DNA of 64,000 nucleotides from Christiangramia bathymodioli (GCA_009735695.1 SRSL01000002.1:51228-115227), one strand, 5' to 3'. Positions 18,151 to 27,394 are shown, numbered from the stretch's first letter. The notes: generated from the letters alone by a model not told the origin. Numbers and translations are program-made.

Positions 18151-20253
18151 ATGGTCGAAAAACGTTATACTAACCGGGAACTTAGCTGGCTGTCTTTTAA
18201 TGCCAGAGTATTACAGGAAGCCGCCGATGAAACGGTTCCGCTTATAGAAAGATTGAGATTTTTAGGGATCTTTTCCAATAACCTGGATGAATTCTTCAAA
18301 GTCAGGTACGCTACGGTAAAACGTATCGACCTTGCCGGAAAGACTGGAAAAAGTGCGCTGGGCGGAATCAAGGCCAGTAAATTGCTTGAAGAGATCACCA
18401 AGATCGTGATCGATCAACAGGCAGAAAGTTTGAAGATCCTGGAAGATATACAGTCCAAATTAAGGGAACATAATATTCATATAATCAAAGAGGACCAGGT
18501 TTCAGAATCTCACCAGGATTTTATCAAGAATTTCTTTTTAAGCAAAGTAAGTCCGGCTCTGGTAACCATAATTTTGAATGAGCTTCCGGAAATGCCTTCT
18601 TTAAAAGATAGTGCCGCATACCTCGCCGTTAAAATGGTCATGGCAGAAGAGGCGCCTGCTAAAAATGGAATTTCTAAAATTCTGAATCGAACCGAAAAGG
18701 ACATTCGGTACGTGCTCATCGAAATTCCACGAAATATCGAACGTTTTGTAGTACTTCCGGAAGAGAATGGAAACCAGTATATCATTCTGTTAGATGACCT
18801 TATTCGCTATAACCTGCATACGATTTTCAATATTTTCAAATATGAAAGCCTTTCGGCTCATATGATCAAAATTACCAGGGATGCTGAACTGGACCTTGAC
18901 AGCGACTTAAGTAAGAGCTTTATCGAAAAAATATCAGATAGTGTAAAGGACCGAATAAAAGGAGACCCGGTAAGATTCGTCTATGATAAGAACATTGAAG
19001 AAGATACGCTTACCTATTTAATGAATAAAATGGGAATTGATGCTACTGACAGTATTATTCCCGGAGGGCGGTATCATAACCGAAGGGATTATATGGAATT
19101 TCCCAGCCTGGGAAGAGGTGATCTTCAATATGAAGTAAAAGATCCGCTGCCTATTCCGGGACTTATTTTGCAAACAAGCGTATTAAAGGGTATAGCCAAC
19201 AAGGATTATTTGCTCTATGCTCCTTATCAAAGTTTTGCCTACGTGGTGAAATTCCTCCGTGAAGCTGCGCTGGATCCTAAGGTAAGGACCATTAAGATCA
19301 CCATTTATAGACTTGCCAAGATCTCTCATATTGCCAGCTCCCTGATCAATGCAGTGAAAAATGGTAAAAAAGTGACTGTGCAAATTGAATTGCGGGCGCG
19401 CTTTGACGAGGTGGCCAATATTCGCTATGCGGAACAGATGCAGGAAGAAGGGGTGAAGCTCATCTTTGGTGTTCCCGGCCTGAAAGTTCATTGCAAGGCC
19501 TGTGTGATCGAACGTGAGGAAGAAGGAAAATTAAAGCGCTATGGTTTTATAAGTACAGGAAATTTTAATGAGAACACTGCGAAGGTTTATACCGATTATA
19601 CCTTATTCACAGCCGATCATGAGATTCTGAAGGAGGTGAACAAGGTTTTCGATTTTTTTGAGATCAACTATAAGGTGAATAAGTATAAACACCTGATCGT
19701 TTCCCCTCATTACACCCGAAGTGCTCTTTACAAGCTCATTCAGAATGAGATCGATAATAAGAAAAACGGACTACCGGCAGGTATTCGCCTTAAACTGAAC
19801 AGTATTTCAGATACCGGGATCATCGATAAGTTATATATGGCCAGTAAAGCCGGGGTAAAGATCAAGTTGCTGGTACGTGGAATTTGCTGCCTGGTGCCGG
19901 GTATCCCAGGCCTGAGCGAAAATATTGAAGCCATAAGCATAGTAGATAAATTCCTGGAACATCCGCGGGTATTTATTTTTGAAAATGCCGGGAATCCGAA
20001 AGTTTATATTTCTTCAGCAGATTTTATGACCAGGAACCTCGACCAGAGAGTGGAGATTTCCTGTCCTATCTATGATGAAGATATCAAGAGTGAATTAATA
20101 GAGACCTTTGAAATTAGCTGGAGCGATAATGTGAAGGCGCGAAATCACTGCCGGGGGATCGAAAATCCTTACCGTAAGACCGACGGGCCGGTGATTCGAT
20201 CACAGCTGGCCTTATATGACTATTATCTGAAAAAAATTGAAATCAACGAGTAA
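18151..20253 (+). CDS. ppk: Polyphosphate kinase 1
   Basis: A 700-residue enzyme that reversibly polymerises the terminal phosphate of ATP into polyphosphate. It has the expected N-terminal helical domain (NRELSWLSFNARVLQEA), middle domain and two phospholipase-D-like C-terminal domains. The autophosphorylated His is in GLKVHCKACV, and the second half shows YISSADFMTRNLDQRVE. Its stop codon overlaps the ppx start by one base (TAATG), so the two genes are translationally coupled. Confidence 0.96.
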   Translation: MVEKRYTNRELSWLSFNARVLQEAADETVPLIERLRFLGIFSNNLDEFFKVRYATVKRIDLAGKTGKSALGGIKASKLLEEITKIVIDQQAESLKILEDIQSKLREHNIHIIKEDQVSESHQDFIKNFFLSKVSPALVTIILNELPEMPSLKDSAAYLAVKMVMAEEAPAKNGISKILNRTEKDIRYVLIEIPRNIERFVVLPEENGNQYIILLDDLIRYNLHTIFNIFKYESLSAHMIKITRDAELDLDSDLSKSFIEKISDSVKDRIKGDPVRFVYDKNIEEDTLTYLMNKMGIDATDSIIPGGRYHNRRDYMEFPSLGRGDLQYEVKDPLPIPGLILQTSVLKGIANKDYLLYAPYQSFAYVVKFLREAALDPKVRTIKITIYRLAKISHIASSLINAVKNGKKVTVQIELRARFDEVANIRYAEQMQEEGVKLIFGVPGLKVHCKACVIEREEEGKLKRYGFISTGNFNENTAKVYTDYTLFTADHEILKEVNKVFDFFEINYKVNKYKHLIVSPHYTRSALYKLIQNEIDNKKNGLPAGIRLKLNSISDTGIIDKLYMASKAGVKIKLLVRGICCLVPGIPGLSENIEAISIVDKFLEHPRVFIFENAGNPKVYISSADFMTRNLDQRVEISCPIYDEDIKSELIETFEISWSDNVKARNHCRGIENPYRKTDGPVIRSQLALYDYYLKKIEINE

Positions 20254-21152
20254 TGATAAAGCAACGAGTTTACGCAGCAATCGATATTGGGTCTAATGCC
20301 GTTCGGCTTCTGATCTCAACAATCACTGAAAAGAAAGGGATGGATACCGATTTCAGGAAAACTTCCCTGGTGCGGGTTCCCATCCGCCTTGGGGCCGATG
20401 TTTTCCTACGTCAGAAGGTTTCTGAAAAGAATATCCAGAGAATGGTGGATACCATGCAGGCTTTCAATTTATTGATGAAATCTCATGGCGTTGAAAAATA
20501 CGAAGCCTACGCTACCTCTGCCATGAGGGAAGCCAAGAACGGAAAGGAAGTGGGCCAGTTGATCAGGGAAAAGACGGGCGTAAATATTGAAATTATCGAT
20601 GGATCCCACGAGGCAGCCATCATTGCAGCTACAGATCTGCATGCCCTGATCCAGAATGATTGCAACTACCTATATGTAGATGTGGGTGGGGGTAGTACCG
20701 AGTATACCTTATATAGTAATGGTAAAACCATCGCATCAAGGTCTTTTAAAGTTGGTACCGTAAGAATGATGGAAGACCTGGTGGAACATCGAACCTGGGA
20801 AGAAATGCAGGACTGGGTGAAAGAAACCACTAATGGTTATGATGAAATCGACCTGATAGGTTCGGGTGGAAACATCAACAATATCTTCAAGACTAGTGGT
20901 AAGAAAGATGGAAAGCCATTAAGCCTGAAATATCTTAAAGACTATAACGAAAAGCTGAATAGCTATACCTACGAAGAGCGAATTACCGAATTAGGTTTGA
21001 AGAACGACCGTGCCGATGTGATCATTCCTGCCGCGAAGATCTATGTGAATTCGATGAAATGGGCGAAGGCCAACCGCATTTTCGTCCCCAAGATAGGGCT
21101 GGCAGATGGAATCATAAAATCGCTTTATAATCGGGCTACGAAAAAGGCCTAA
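20253..21152 (+). CDS. ppx: Exopolyphosphatase (Ppx/GppA family)
   Basis: A 299-residue member of the ASKHA-fold Ppx/GppA family, which releases phosphate from polyphosphate ends or acts on pppGpp. The phosphate-1 loop AAIDIGSNAVRLLIS is at the N terminus, YVDVGGGSTEY is the phosphate-2 loop, and LIGSGGNINNI follows. It is the short two-domain form without the HD extension of E. coli Ppx. The overlap with ppk points to polyphosphate turnover. Its stop overlaps the convergent miaE stop by four bases. Confidence 0.92.
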   Translation: MIKQRVYAAIDIGSNAVRLLISTITEKKGMDTDFRKTSLVRVPIRLGADVFLRQKVSEKNIQRMVDTMQAFNLLMKSHGVEKYEAYATSAMREAKNGKEVGQLIREKTGVNIEIIDGSHEAAIIAATDLHALIQNDCNYLYVDVGGGSTEYTLYSNGKTIASRSFKVGTVRMMEDLVEHRTWEEMQDWVKETTNGYDEIDLIGSGGNINNIFKTSGKKDGKPLSLKYLKDYNEKLNSYTYEERITELGLKNDRADVIIPAAKIYVNSMKWAKANRIFVPKIGLADGIIKSLYNRATKKA

Positions 21153-21730
21153 CCATGTATGCTTTCAGATTTATTGAAATCTTTCATGATTTCGGCCTCG
21201 TAATCGAGTAGGGCCTGCCATTTCTGGTCGACTTCCTCTCGATCACCATATTTTCTGGCAAATTTCAGGAACATGGTGTAGTGGTTCGCCTCGCTTACCA
21301 TAAGATCCCTGTAGAATTTCGCCAGTTCCTGGTCTTCCAGCTCTTCTGAAAGTAATCTGAAGCGTTCACAACTGCGGGCTTCAATCAGGCCAGCTATCAG
21401 TAGGCGATGAACCAGTTGTGTGTCCCGGCTGCCTCCTTTGGGAAAGAATTTCAATAATCTTAGAACATATTCATCTTTTCGCTCGCGTCCCATGGTATAA
21501 CCCCGCTGAAGGATCTTGTCGTGTACCATTCTGAAATGTCCCATTTCTTCCCTCGCCAGGGCGGTCATTGCGGTTACCAGTTCAGAATATTCCGGAAAGG
21601 TAACTATCAGGGAAATGGCCGTTGAAGCCGCTTTTTGTTCACAATAGGCGTGGTCTATAAGGATTTCCTTAATATTCTTTGTTGCGATATCGGTCCACCT
21701 GGGATCGGTGGGTAGTTTAAGTCCTAACAT
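21149..21730 (-). CDS. miaE: tRNA-(ms2io6A)-hydroxylase-like diiron protein
   Basis: A 193-residue ferritin-like helical protein. MiaE hydroxylates the isopentenyl group of ms2i6A37 in tRNA. Diiron-ligand motifs are visible: DHAYCEQKAAS, LAREEMGHFRMVH, EARSCERF and VSEANHYTMF, in the usual order. The N-terminal MLGLKLPTDPRW is typical of the family. It lies 2 bases after dnaX on the same strand and is probably read through from the dnaX promoter. The substrate in this organism is assumed from the family. Confidence 0.9.
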   Translation of the reverse strand: MLGLKLPTDPRWTDIATKNIKEILIDHAYCEQKAASTAISLIVTFPEYSELVTAMTALAREEMGHFRMVHDKILQRGYTMGRERKDEYVLRLLKFFPKGGSRDTQLVHRLLIAGLIEARSCERFRLLSEELEDQELAKFYRDLMVSEANHYTMFLKFARKYGDREEVDQKWQALLDYEAEIMKDFNKSESIHG

Positions 21731-21732
21731 AA

Positions 21733-23643
21733 TTATACGTCCAGATCGAAAGTTGCTCTCAATTTATCGATAAGAGGATTAGCCTCTTTTAGTTTCTCAT
21801 ATTTTTCCTGCGGCGTAAAGGCATATTTTCTGGAAACCTGCTCATCTACTTTGATGACCAACGAAATATGGGTATTTCTAAGCTTCTTCTTAAGGTAGCC
21901 CATCAGGCGATTTTCTTCCTTCTCCAGGTCTAACTTCATGGTTTCATTCGGAAAAGTAAGTTGAATATCCCGACCATTCAGAGTGGGCGTCTGGGATTCA
22001 AGAATAGAAGCAAGGATCTTTTCACCCTTTTTCTTAAGCCTTTCGGTATAATTTTTCCATTCCTCCACCAACTTTTCTTCATCAAAATCCTCGTCCATCA
22101 CCTCCTCAACAGGCTCATTATCTCTTAATTTTTCAGCAATCTCTTTCTTTTTTGAAATGCTTTTCAGAGATAAACCTGAAACCTTTTCCCGTTTTATTGC
22201 CGGTAATCCGTTTGAGGTTGGGGGAGGAGCGGTGGCAGTTGCGACTTCTTCTTCCACCACAGTTTCGCTTTTGATCGAATTGGAATTAGGTTTTTCAGCT
22301 ATTCTGTTGGTAGGCTGCTGTATGACTTCTTCAGGTTCTATTTTCTCTTCCTTTTGAATCTGCGGAACAGTGGCGGGACTAGTTTCTGAATAATAGGCTT
22401 GTTCTTCCTTTTTAGCGCAGGTTTCCGGAGCATTTTCGGTTTCAGGAAGGCTTATTTCTTCGGAAGGAGATGAGACATCATGCTCATTTTCTCGAACGAG
22501 CTCTCTTTTCTGCCTGTTGATCTTAACCGCTTCCTTTTCGAAATTGGAAGGTGGAATGATCTTTACTTCAGGCTTTTTTTTTTCAGAATTAAAGCTCAGT
22601 GAAGCCAGTTGCATCAGGCATAATTCAACCAGTAATCGTTGATTATGACTGTTCTTATATTTAAGGTCGCAGTCATTTGCCAGGTCTATAGCCTGTAAAA
22701 GAAACTGAAGGGAAGTTTTCTGAGACTGTTCAAAATATCTTGCCTTGGTTTCTTCACCAACCTCAAGAAGATCTATAGTTCTCTGGTCTTTGCATACCAG
22801 CAGATCTCTGAAGTGGGATGCCAGGCCGGCAATAAAATGATGACCGTCAAAACCACTGGAAAGGGTTTCGTTGAAATTAACCAGTAGCTGAGGGATATTA
22901 TTTTCAAGAATTAGATCGGTAGCCTGCATGTAGGTATCGTAATCCAGTACATTCAGGTTTTCGGTCACCGCTTTCCTGGTAAGATCATTCCCGCTGAAGC
23001 TTACCACTCGATCATAAATAGAAAGTGCATCCCTCATGGCACCATCAGCCTTTTGGGCGATGATATGCAGAGCATCGTCTTCGGCATTCACACCTTCCTG
23101 CTCCGCGATATAAGCCAGGTAATTCTTGGCATCGGTTACTGTGATCCTTTTAAAATCAAAGATCTGGCAACGGGACAGGATGGTAGGGATGATCTTGTGT
23201 TTTTCTGTAGTAGCCAGGATGAAAATCGCATGTTTTGGCGGTTCTTCCAGCGTCTTAAGGAAGGCATTGAAAGCCGCCTGCGACAACATGTGAACCTCAT
23301 CAATGATATACACCTTGTAATTTCCAACCTGTGGGGGGATACGAACCTGATCTATCAGGTTCCTGATGTCGTCTACCGAGTTATTTGAAGCGGCATCTAA
23401 CTCGAAAATATTGAAGGCAAAATCTTCATCGGGATTTTGAGTACCATCCTGGTTGATCATTTTGGCCAGGATTCGGGCACAGGTGGTTTTTCCAACTCCT
23501 CTGGGGCCGGTGAACAACAAGGCCTGGGCCAGGTGATTGTTCCTGATGGCATTTTCCAGGGTGTTGGTTATGGCCTGTTGTCCTACCACATCCCTGAAGG
23601 TTTGTGGTCGGTATTTCCGCGCTGATACTACAAAATGTTCCAT
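21733..23643 (-). CDS. dnaX: DNA polymerase III subunit gamma/tau
   Basis: The clamp-loader ATPase, 636 residues from the ATG at 23643; the longer frame adds six residues that would overlap the promoter. Conserved blocks are ARKYRPQTF, Walker A GPRGVGKTT, LDAASNNSVDDIRN, Walker B IIDEVHML, the LKTLEEPP loop, and LSRCQIFDF with the SRC sensor. The four Cys of the usual zinc module between Walker A and LDAASN are absent. A long acidic, low-complexity linker leads to a tau-like C-terminal domain. It is followed by miaE after 2 bases. Essential replisome component. Confidence 0.95.
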   Translation of the reverse strand: MEHFVVSARKYRPQTFRDVVGQQAITNTLENAIRNNHLAQALLFTGPRGVGKTTCARILAKMINQDGTQNPDEDFAFNIFELDAASNNSVDDIRNLIDQVRIPPQVGNYKVYIIDEVHMLSQAAFNAFLKTLEEPPKHAIFILATTEKHKIIPTILSRCQIFDFKRITVTDAKNYLAYIAEQEGVNAEDDALHIIAQKADGAMRDALSIYDRVVSFSGNDLTRKAVTENLNVLDYDTYMQATDLILENNIPQLLVNFNETLSSGFDGHHFIAGLASHFRDLLVCKDQRTIDLLEVGEETKARYFEQSQKTSLQFLLQAIDLANDCDLKYKNSHNQRLLVELCLMQLASLSFNSEKKKPEVKIIPPSNFEKEAVKINRQKRELVRENEHDVSSPSEEISLPETENAPETCAKKEEQAYYSETSPATVPQIQKEEKIEPEEVIQQPTNRIAEKPNSNSIKSETVVEEEVATATAPPPTSNGLPAIKREKVSGLSLKSISKKKEIAEKLRDNEPVEEVMDEDFDEEKLVEEWKNYTERLKKKGEKILASILESQTPTLNGRDIQLTFPNETMKLDLEKEENRLMGYLKKKLRNTHISLVIKVDEQVSRKYAFTPQEKYEKLKEANPLIDKLRATFDLDV

Positions 23644-23660
23644 TAAAAAATATTGAAACA

Positions 23661-23668
23661 CAAAGATA
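23661..23668 (-). promoter_or_regulatory. -7 box of dnaX
   Basis: CAAAGATA on the plus strand reads TATCTTTG on the minus strand, an exact TAnnTTTG, placing the transcript start only about 10 bases before the dnaX ATG at 23643. No TTG is seen at the ideal distance. Confidence 0.5.
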
Positions 23669-23745
23669 AAAATAGCAGACCTAAAGTCCAGCCAGATAGG
23701 CCTTATTTATGAACAAATCCGGTAAGAAATCAACATAAATTGCCT

Positions 23746-23753
23746 TACATTTG
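23746..23753 (+). promoter_or_regulatory. -7 box of rnpB
   Basis: TACATTTG is an exact TAnnTTTG placed about 5 bases before the predicted 5' end of RNase P RNA. No clear TTG at -33. Confidence 0.6.
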
Positions 23754-23756
23754 CGC

Positions 23757-24070
23757 TAAGCAGGTCGCCTTATCGCTCCGACCAATTTCGGGGAGGAAAG
23801 TCCGGACACCATAGAGCAGCATAGTGGGTAACGCCCACCGGTCGTGAGATCAGGACCAGTGCAACAGAAAGAATGTACAGGTAAGGCTGTAGTGAAATCA
23901 GGTAAACTCTATGCGGTGCAATGCCATGTATACCGGTATTTAAGGACTGCTCGTCCGTTGCCGGAGGGTAGGCAGCTAAAGATCCTGGGTAACCTTGATC
24001 TCAGATAAATGATAAGGAACCCGGTCTCACTTACCGGGTGACAGAATCCGGCTTATAGACCTGCTTTTTT
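23757..24070 (+). ncRNA. rnpB: RNase P RNA (bacterial class A)
   Basis: The catalytic RNA of RNase P, which removes tRNA 5' leaders. The ends pair as AAGCAGGTC (23758-23766) with GACCTGCTT (24058-24066). The universal cores are present: GAGGAAAGTCCGGACACC near 23792, GGGTAACGCCCACC near 23827, a GGTAAACTC segment and the 3' core ACAGAATCCGGCTTATAGACC. A T-run after the last stem is a simple terminator. Length of about 310 bases is ordinary. It lies between two minus-strand genes and is transcribed alone from the box at 23746. Confidence 0.96.
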
Positions 24071-24185
24071 TCTTTCAAAATTGTTTCCTGTGAAATTCTG
24101 CTTTATTAAGGTTGAGGTTACGGCATGAAGAGGGTTTGATAACTTGTCCTGGTGAGATTACGGAATTTTGGTTCCTCGTTTTTAA

Positions 24186-24860
24186 TTACACTTTTTCCAA
24201 AACCCAAATCTTTTTATCATTCAAGGAAATCAATTTTAAATTTCCATTTTCTGAATTTTCAATTAAGAATTTTTGAGTTGCTGGCTGAGCATTTTCCATG
24301 CGGACTTTAGTAAAATAGATGTCTATGGTGGAATTATAGCCTAAAAGAGGTTTCAGATCAACTTCAATATCATGTTTTCCTAGTGATGAAAACTTTAAGA
24401 ATTGTATTGTTTCGTTGAATAAACTAAAGGCGTTACTTGACTCAATGAAAGTAGCAAGAACTATTTCCTTATTCTTATTATTAAAATGGACAATGGCATT
24501 TGGATTCTCTTTTTCGTCCTTGTAATGAATTTTTACAAAAAGATCTGTCTGGAGTTTTTGTAAACTGTCGTCTCGTACGATTTTGTTTTTCCTGTTTATT
24601 ACAAAATTTCTTTGTTCTAAATTCTTGAAATTTAAAATAAGAGTATCGCCTTCAACCTGAAAATTTCCTTTCCTTATGGTGGAATTTTCTAAATGACCAA
24701 GAGTAGTTTCCTTAAATAAACCATTCCCCTGAAATTCCATGATCGTACTTTCTTCTGTGTCAGGAATTTTATCTATCCTTTGATAGTTACCGGTGATATC
24801 CTGTGCGTAGGTGGTAAGGCTAAGTAATATGCCTAAAATTAGAAGTAGAAATTTTCTCAT
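24186..24860 (-). CDS. Exported protein of unknown function
   Basis: A 224-residue protein with signal peptide MRKFLLLILGILLSLTTYAQ, so the mature part begins near D21. The body is rich in beta-type segments such as DTLILNFKNLEQRNFVINRKN, without any motif I recognise; the first part (YQRIDKIPDTEESTIMEFQGNGLFKE) resembles lipocalin-like or copper-resistance-like small barrels only loosely. It lies alone, with 43 bases to the next upstream gene of the same strand. Function unknown, probably periplasmic. Confidence 0.75.
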   Translation of the reverse strand: MRKFLLLILGILLSLTTYAQDITGNYQRIDKIPDTEESTIMEFQGNGLFKETTLGHLENSTIRKGNFQVEGDTLILNFKNLEQRNFVINRKNKIVRDDSLQKLQTDLFVKIHYKDEKENPNAIVHFNNKNKEIVLATFIESSNAFSLFNETIQFLKFSSLGKHDIEVDLKPLLGYNSTIDIYFTKVRMENAQPATQKFLIENSENGNLKLISLNDKKIWVLEKV

Positions 24861-24903
24861 AGATTTAATTTCAACGGAATTTTAAGATCCCATCTTATCC
24901 CGG

Positions 24904-25284
24904 CTATTCCTCATTTACCATCCCATTTGCCCAAATCAGGGCTTCTTCCCGGTTTTCAAAAAGTTCATAGGGCACCGGAGAGAAGTTGCGTTCAAAATTG
25001 GCAGTTTGCAATCTTTCTATTTTATCGCTTAGCACCGCGATGCCTTTTAATGTCCCAATTTTAACAAGATCCAGGTAGATCACGGGATTGACGTTATAAT
25101 TGTATTTTCGATTAGTGATGTATACAAAATCCCTGGCGCCAAAGTGTTCAAGACAGATCTGCCTTAACTGGTGAACATGTTCATGTTCAAAGATCAGGTT
25201 TTCTTTAATGGTAGAAATTACAGCAGATTCATAGAACTCAAGTTCAGTGAAACTGAGTTTTAGCTTCCTGGTAGATTTGGTCAT
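24904..25284 (-). CDS. STAS/SpoIIAA-like protein, function unknown
   Basis: A 126-residue soluble protein without signal or membrane segment. Strands such as DFVYITNR, PVIYLDLVKIGTLKGIAVLS and the closing helix NREEALIWANGMV give a layout like SpoIIAA/STAS-type domains; this is by eye. It is downstream of rsmD by 15 bases on the same strand. No regulatory kinase or sigma factor gene is adjacent. It is the second small STAS-like protein in the window. Confidence 0.75.
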   Translation of the reverse strand: MTKSTRKLKLSFTELEFYESAVISTIKENLIFEHEHVHQLRQICLEHFGARDFVYITNRKYNYNVNPVIYLDLVKIGTLKGIAVLSDKIERLQTANFERNFSPVPYELFENREEALIWANGMVNEE

Positions 25285-25299
25285 ACCTAAAGGTAAGCT

Positions 25300-25833
25300 T
25301 TATTCAAAGAAACTAAAAACGGAACTTCCGTATTTTCGTCCTTCCCTGAAATGGTCCAGGTCTGAAAGATCGGTATGCTTGGAGTGTTCAATGATCAATT
25401 GCCCGTCTTCCGTGAGAAGTTTTTTTTCGAATACCAGCTGGGCGATTCGGGCGAAATCATCCTTTTCCATATCGTATGGAGGATCGGCAAAGATCACATC
25501 GGCCTTGCTGGCTGCTTTTTCAAGGTATTTATACACATCGCTTTTAATGGTAGTGATGGGAAATTCAAGTTCAGCAGAAGTTTTTTTAATGAACTTTACA
25601 CAGTCGTAATTAGCATCTACAGCGGTAATATTTTCAGCACCACGTGCGGCAAATTCGTAAGAGATATTCCCGGTTCCAGAAAATAGGTCCAGCACCTTTA
25701 AAGAAGCGATATGATAATGATTGTTCAGAATGTTAAAAAGTGCCTCCTTGGCGACATCGGTTGTTGGTCGTACCGGTAATTTTGCCGGAGCGGTAAGTCT
25801 TTTTCCTTTGTATTTTCCAGAGATAATTCTCAT
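25300..25833 (-). CDS. rsmD: 16S rRNA (guanine966-N2)-methyltransferase
   Basis: A 177-residue SAM-dependent methyltransferase acting on helix 31 of 16S rRNA. The N-terminal RIISGKYKGKRL and RPTTDVAKEALFNIL are diagnostic, the SAM loop is VLDLFSGTGNISYEFA, and the catalytic motif is ADPPY. Its ATG overlaps the stop of the DUF3822 gene by four bases, so the pair is translationally coupled, an order I recall from other Flavobacteriia. Confidence 0.95.
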   Translation of the reverse strand: MRIISGKYKGKRLTAPAKLPVRPTTDVAKEALFNILNNHYHIASLKVLDLFSGTGNISYEFAARGAENITAVDANYDCVKFIKKTSAELEFPITTIKSDVYKYLEKAASKADVIFADPPYDMEKDDFARIAQLVFEKKLLTEDGQLIIEHSKHTDLSDLDHFREGRKYGSSVFSFFE

Positions 25834-26675
25834 GCCAGTGATTTGATTAAAAGATATTCTGATAATTCCTCTTCCGGCCTTCCGTTTTCAAAGTCATAGC
25901 TGTGAAAAGGTCCCATGAATGAAATGTTTCTCACGTAATTCCAAGTTATTTCATATTCCTCAGAATCTTTTGTGATCGCTCCAAGCAGGATCAATTCGAA
26001 TGATCGCGGATCGAGCTCCAGCTGTTCGGCCGTAAATAAAAGGTAATACAGGAAGTCTTCCGGAGTTTCATATTCAAAGGAATTGGCAAATACCAGTTTT
26101 CCGTTTTCGATAATCACCAGGTCATAATTGTTCTGCGAGGCATGTAAATAGAGCCGGGTCTTAGGCTCTTTTGGCAATTCGAGCAAGGATTCTATAAGTA
26201 CGCTAAGGCTGTGTTTGTATTCGAACTCGCCGTACTTTTCGAAAAAATAGTTCGTGATGTTCGCGTAAGGGATGTAGATATTAATGATCTCATCTCTTAT
26301 CTCATCGTGAGCTATAAAGTCGGTTTTTAGGATCCTGGTGTTGAATTTCAGGTAATTCGAAGCATTATCCTCGTCGAATAGTTCTGCAGGAACAAGACTA
26401 AAAAGGGAATTATTGAAGATCAGGCTAACCTCAGCAATTGGTTGCTGAAGTTCTTCATTCGCATCATAAATGCTTTCGATCTGTTCCAGGAGTTTAACCG
26501 GGTCCAGTTGTTTTTCGAATTGTATGCTCTTGAAGAATCGAATTACAGCTTGGTCCCTATCCAGGATACAAAAAGAAAGTCCATTCAGGCTAACCTGAAT
26601 GGACAGTTTATTATTGGAATTAATTTCCTTAGTCGTTATCGCCGTCTCCACCATATCTGTCAAATCCATTACCAC
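25830..26675 (-). CDS. DUF3822 family protein
   Basis: Up to 281 residues. The segment KLSIQVSLNGLSFCILD followed by an acidic body and ILLGAITKDSEEYEI matches the DUF3822 family of Bacteroidetes, whose fold suggests an actin-like or acetate-kinase-like ATPase; no activity is known. The start is uncertain: the first ATG (26675) overlaps the upstream gene by 47 bases, and the ATG at 26654 (MVETAITTK) seems more natural. Coupled to rsmD by a four-base overlap. Confidence 0.87.
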   Translation of the reverse strand: MVMDLTDMVETAITTKEINSNNKLSIQVSLNGLSFCILDRDQAVIRFFKSIQFEKQLDPVKLLEQIESIYDANEELQQPIAEVSLIFNNSLFSLVPAELFDEDNASNYLKFNTRILKTDFIAHDEIRDEIINIYIPYANITNYFFEKYGEFEYKHSLSVLIESLLELPKEPKTRLYLHASQNNYDLVIIENGKLVFANSFEYETPEDFLYYLLFTAEQLELDPRSFELILLGAITKDSEEYEITWNYVRNISFMGPFHSYDFENGRPEEELSEYLLIKSLA

Positions 26676-27291
26676 TGGTACTAACTTCGGTCATGGAACC
26701 AACACTGATATATCTACCGTTAACATCGTCTACAGACTGAACTTCGTTCTCCTGCAATACCAATGTTCTGTCCTGGTCCTGAAGCACAACCGCTTTCGGT
26801 ATTCTTGCTTCGAAAACAGGGATTTGATTCTCACCTTTCTGGATAAAACCAGCTTGAAGTTCGAACTTGGCATCCACTCCTTCAACAGGAACGTTCATCA
26901 TAGTTCGGTATCTTTCTTCATTACCGTTGAACAATGAATCTTTAACAGGTACGAAACCTAAAGTGTCTATCACAACACTTTCTATATACTGGTCTACTCC
27001 GTAAGTCTTTTTATATTCTTCATCCAGGTAAGTAGTATCACGACGCTGAGTAATAGCAAATTCAGCGGTATCGATGAATTTTACAAGGCTATCCCAGTCT
27101 CCCTGAAATTTCCCGATCACTTCCTGATGAGCTAATTCAGCTGCTCTGATATCCTTTAGATTTTTGATAACTTTGGTGTATCTTTTCTCTTTTACTTTGT
27201 TAAACTGGATTGGTTCGTAAACCGCATTGAAAGTAAGATATGCCAGGAAGATAATCACTGCCCAAAGAAGAATCTGAATTACAAATCTCAT
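26629..27291 (-). CDS. Membrane-anchored protein of unknown function
   Basis: A 220-residue protein with one N-terminal membrane helix (IQILLWAVIIFLAYLTFNAVY) and a long hydrophilic part that begins with a charged helix (KVKEKRYTKVIKNLKDIRAAELAH). The rest is presumably periplasmic. It ends GNGFDRYGGDGDND and overlaps the DUF3822 gene. The short helix and following alpha region recall pilin-like proteins, but I see no prepilin cleavage site. I do not recognise the family. A -7 box lies at 27333-27340. Confidence 0.8.
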   Translation of the reverse strand: MRFVIQILLWAVIIFLAYLTFNAVYEPIQFNKVKEKRYTKVIKNLKDIRAAELAHQEVIGKFQGDWDSLVKFIDTAEFAITQRRDTTYLDEEYKKTYGVDQYIESVVIDTLGFVPVKDSLFNGNEERYRTMMNVPVEGVDAKFELQAGFIQKGENQIPVFEARIPKAVVLQDQDRTLVLQENEVQSVDDVNGRYISVGSMTEVSTSGNGFDRYGGDGDND

Positions 27292-27332
27292 TTTTTTTAA
27301 TTTATGTTAAATTTCAGGGTTAAGGTTACCGA

Positions 27333-27340
27333 CAAATCTA
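27333..27340 (-). promoter_or_regulatory. -7 box for the 27291-24904 gene group
   Basis: TAGATTTG on the minus strand matches TAnnTTTG and lies 41 bases before the ATG at 27291. No matching TTG at ideal spacing. Confidence 0.45.
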
Positions 27341-27386
27341 CAACTTTTTTTTATTCGGAAAAGTTTCTGTCATAAAAATCCGTTCT

Positions 27387-27394
27387 TATCTTTG
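27387..27394 (+). promoter_or_regulatory. -7 box of the helicase-kdsB operon
   Basis: TATCTTTG matches TAnnTTTG. It overlaps the TTG at 27392 that could be misread as a start codon and puts the transcript start close to the true ATG at 27413. It pairs with the divergent box at 27333. Confidence 0.5.
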
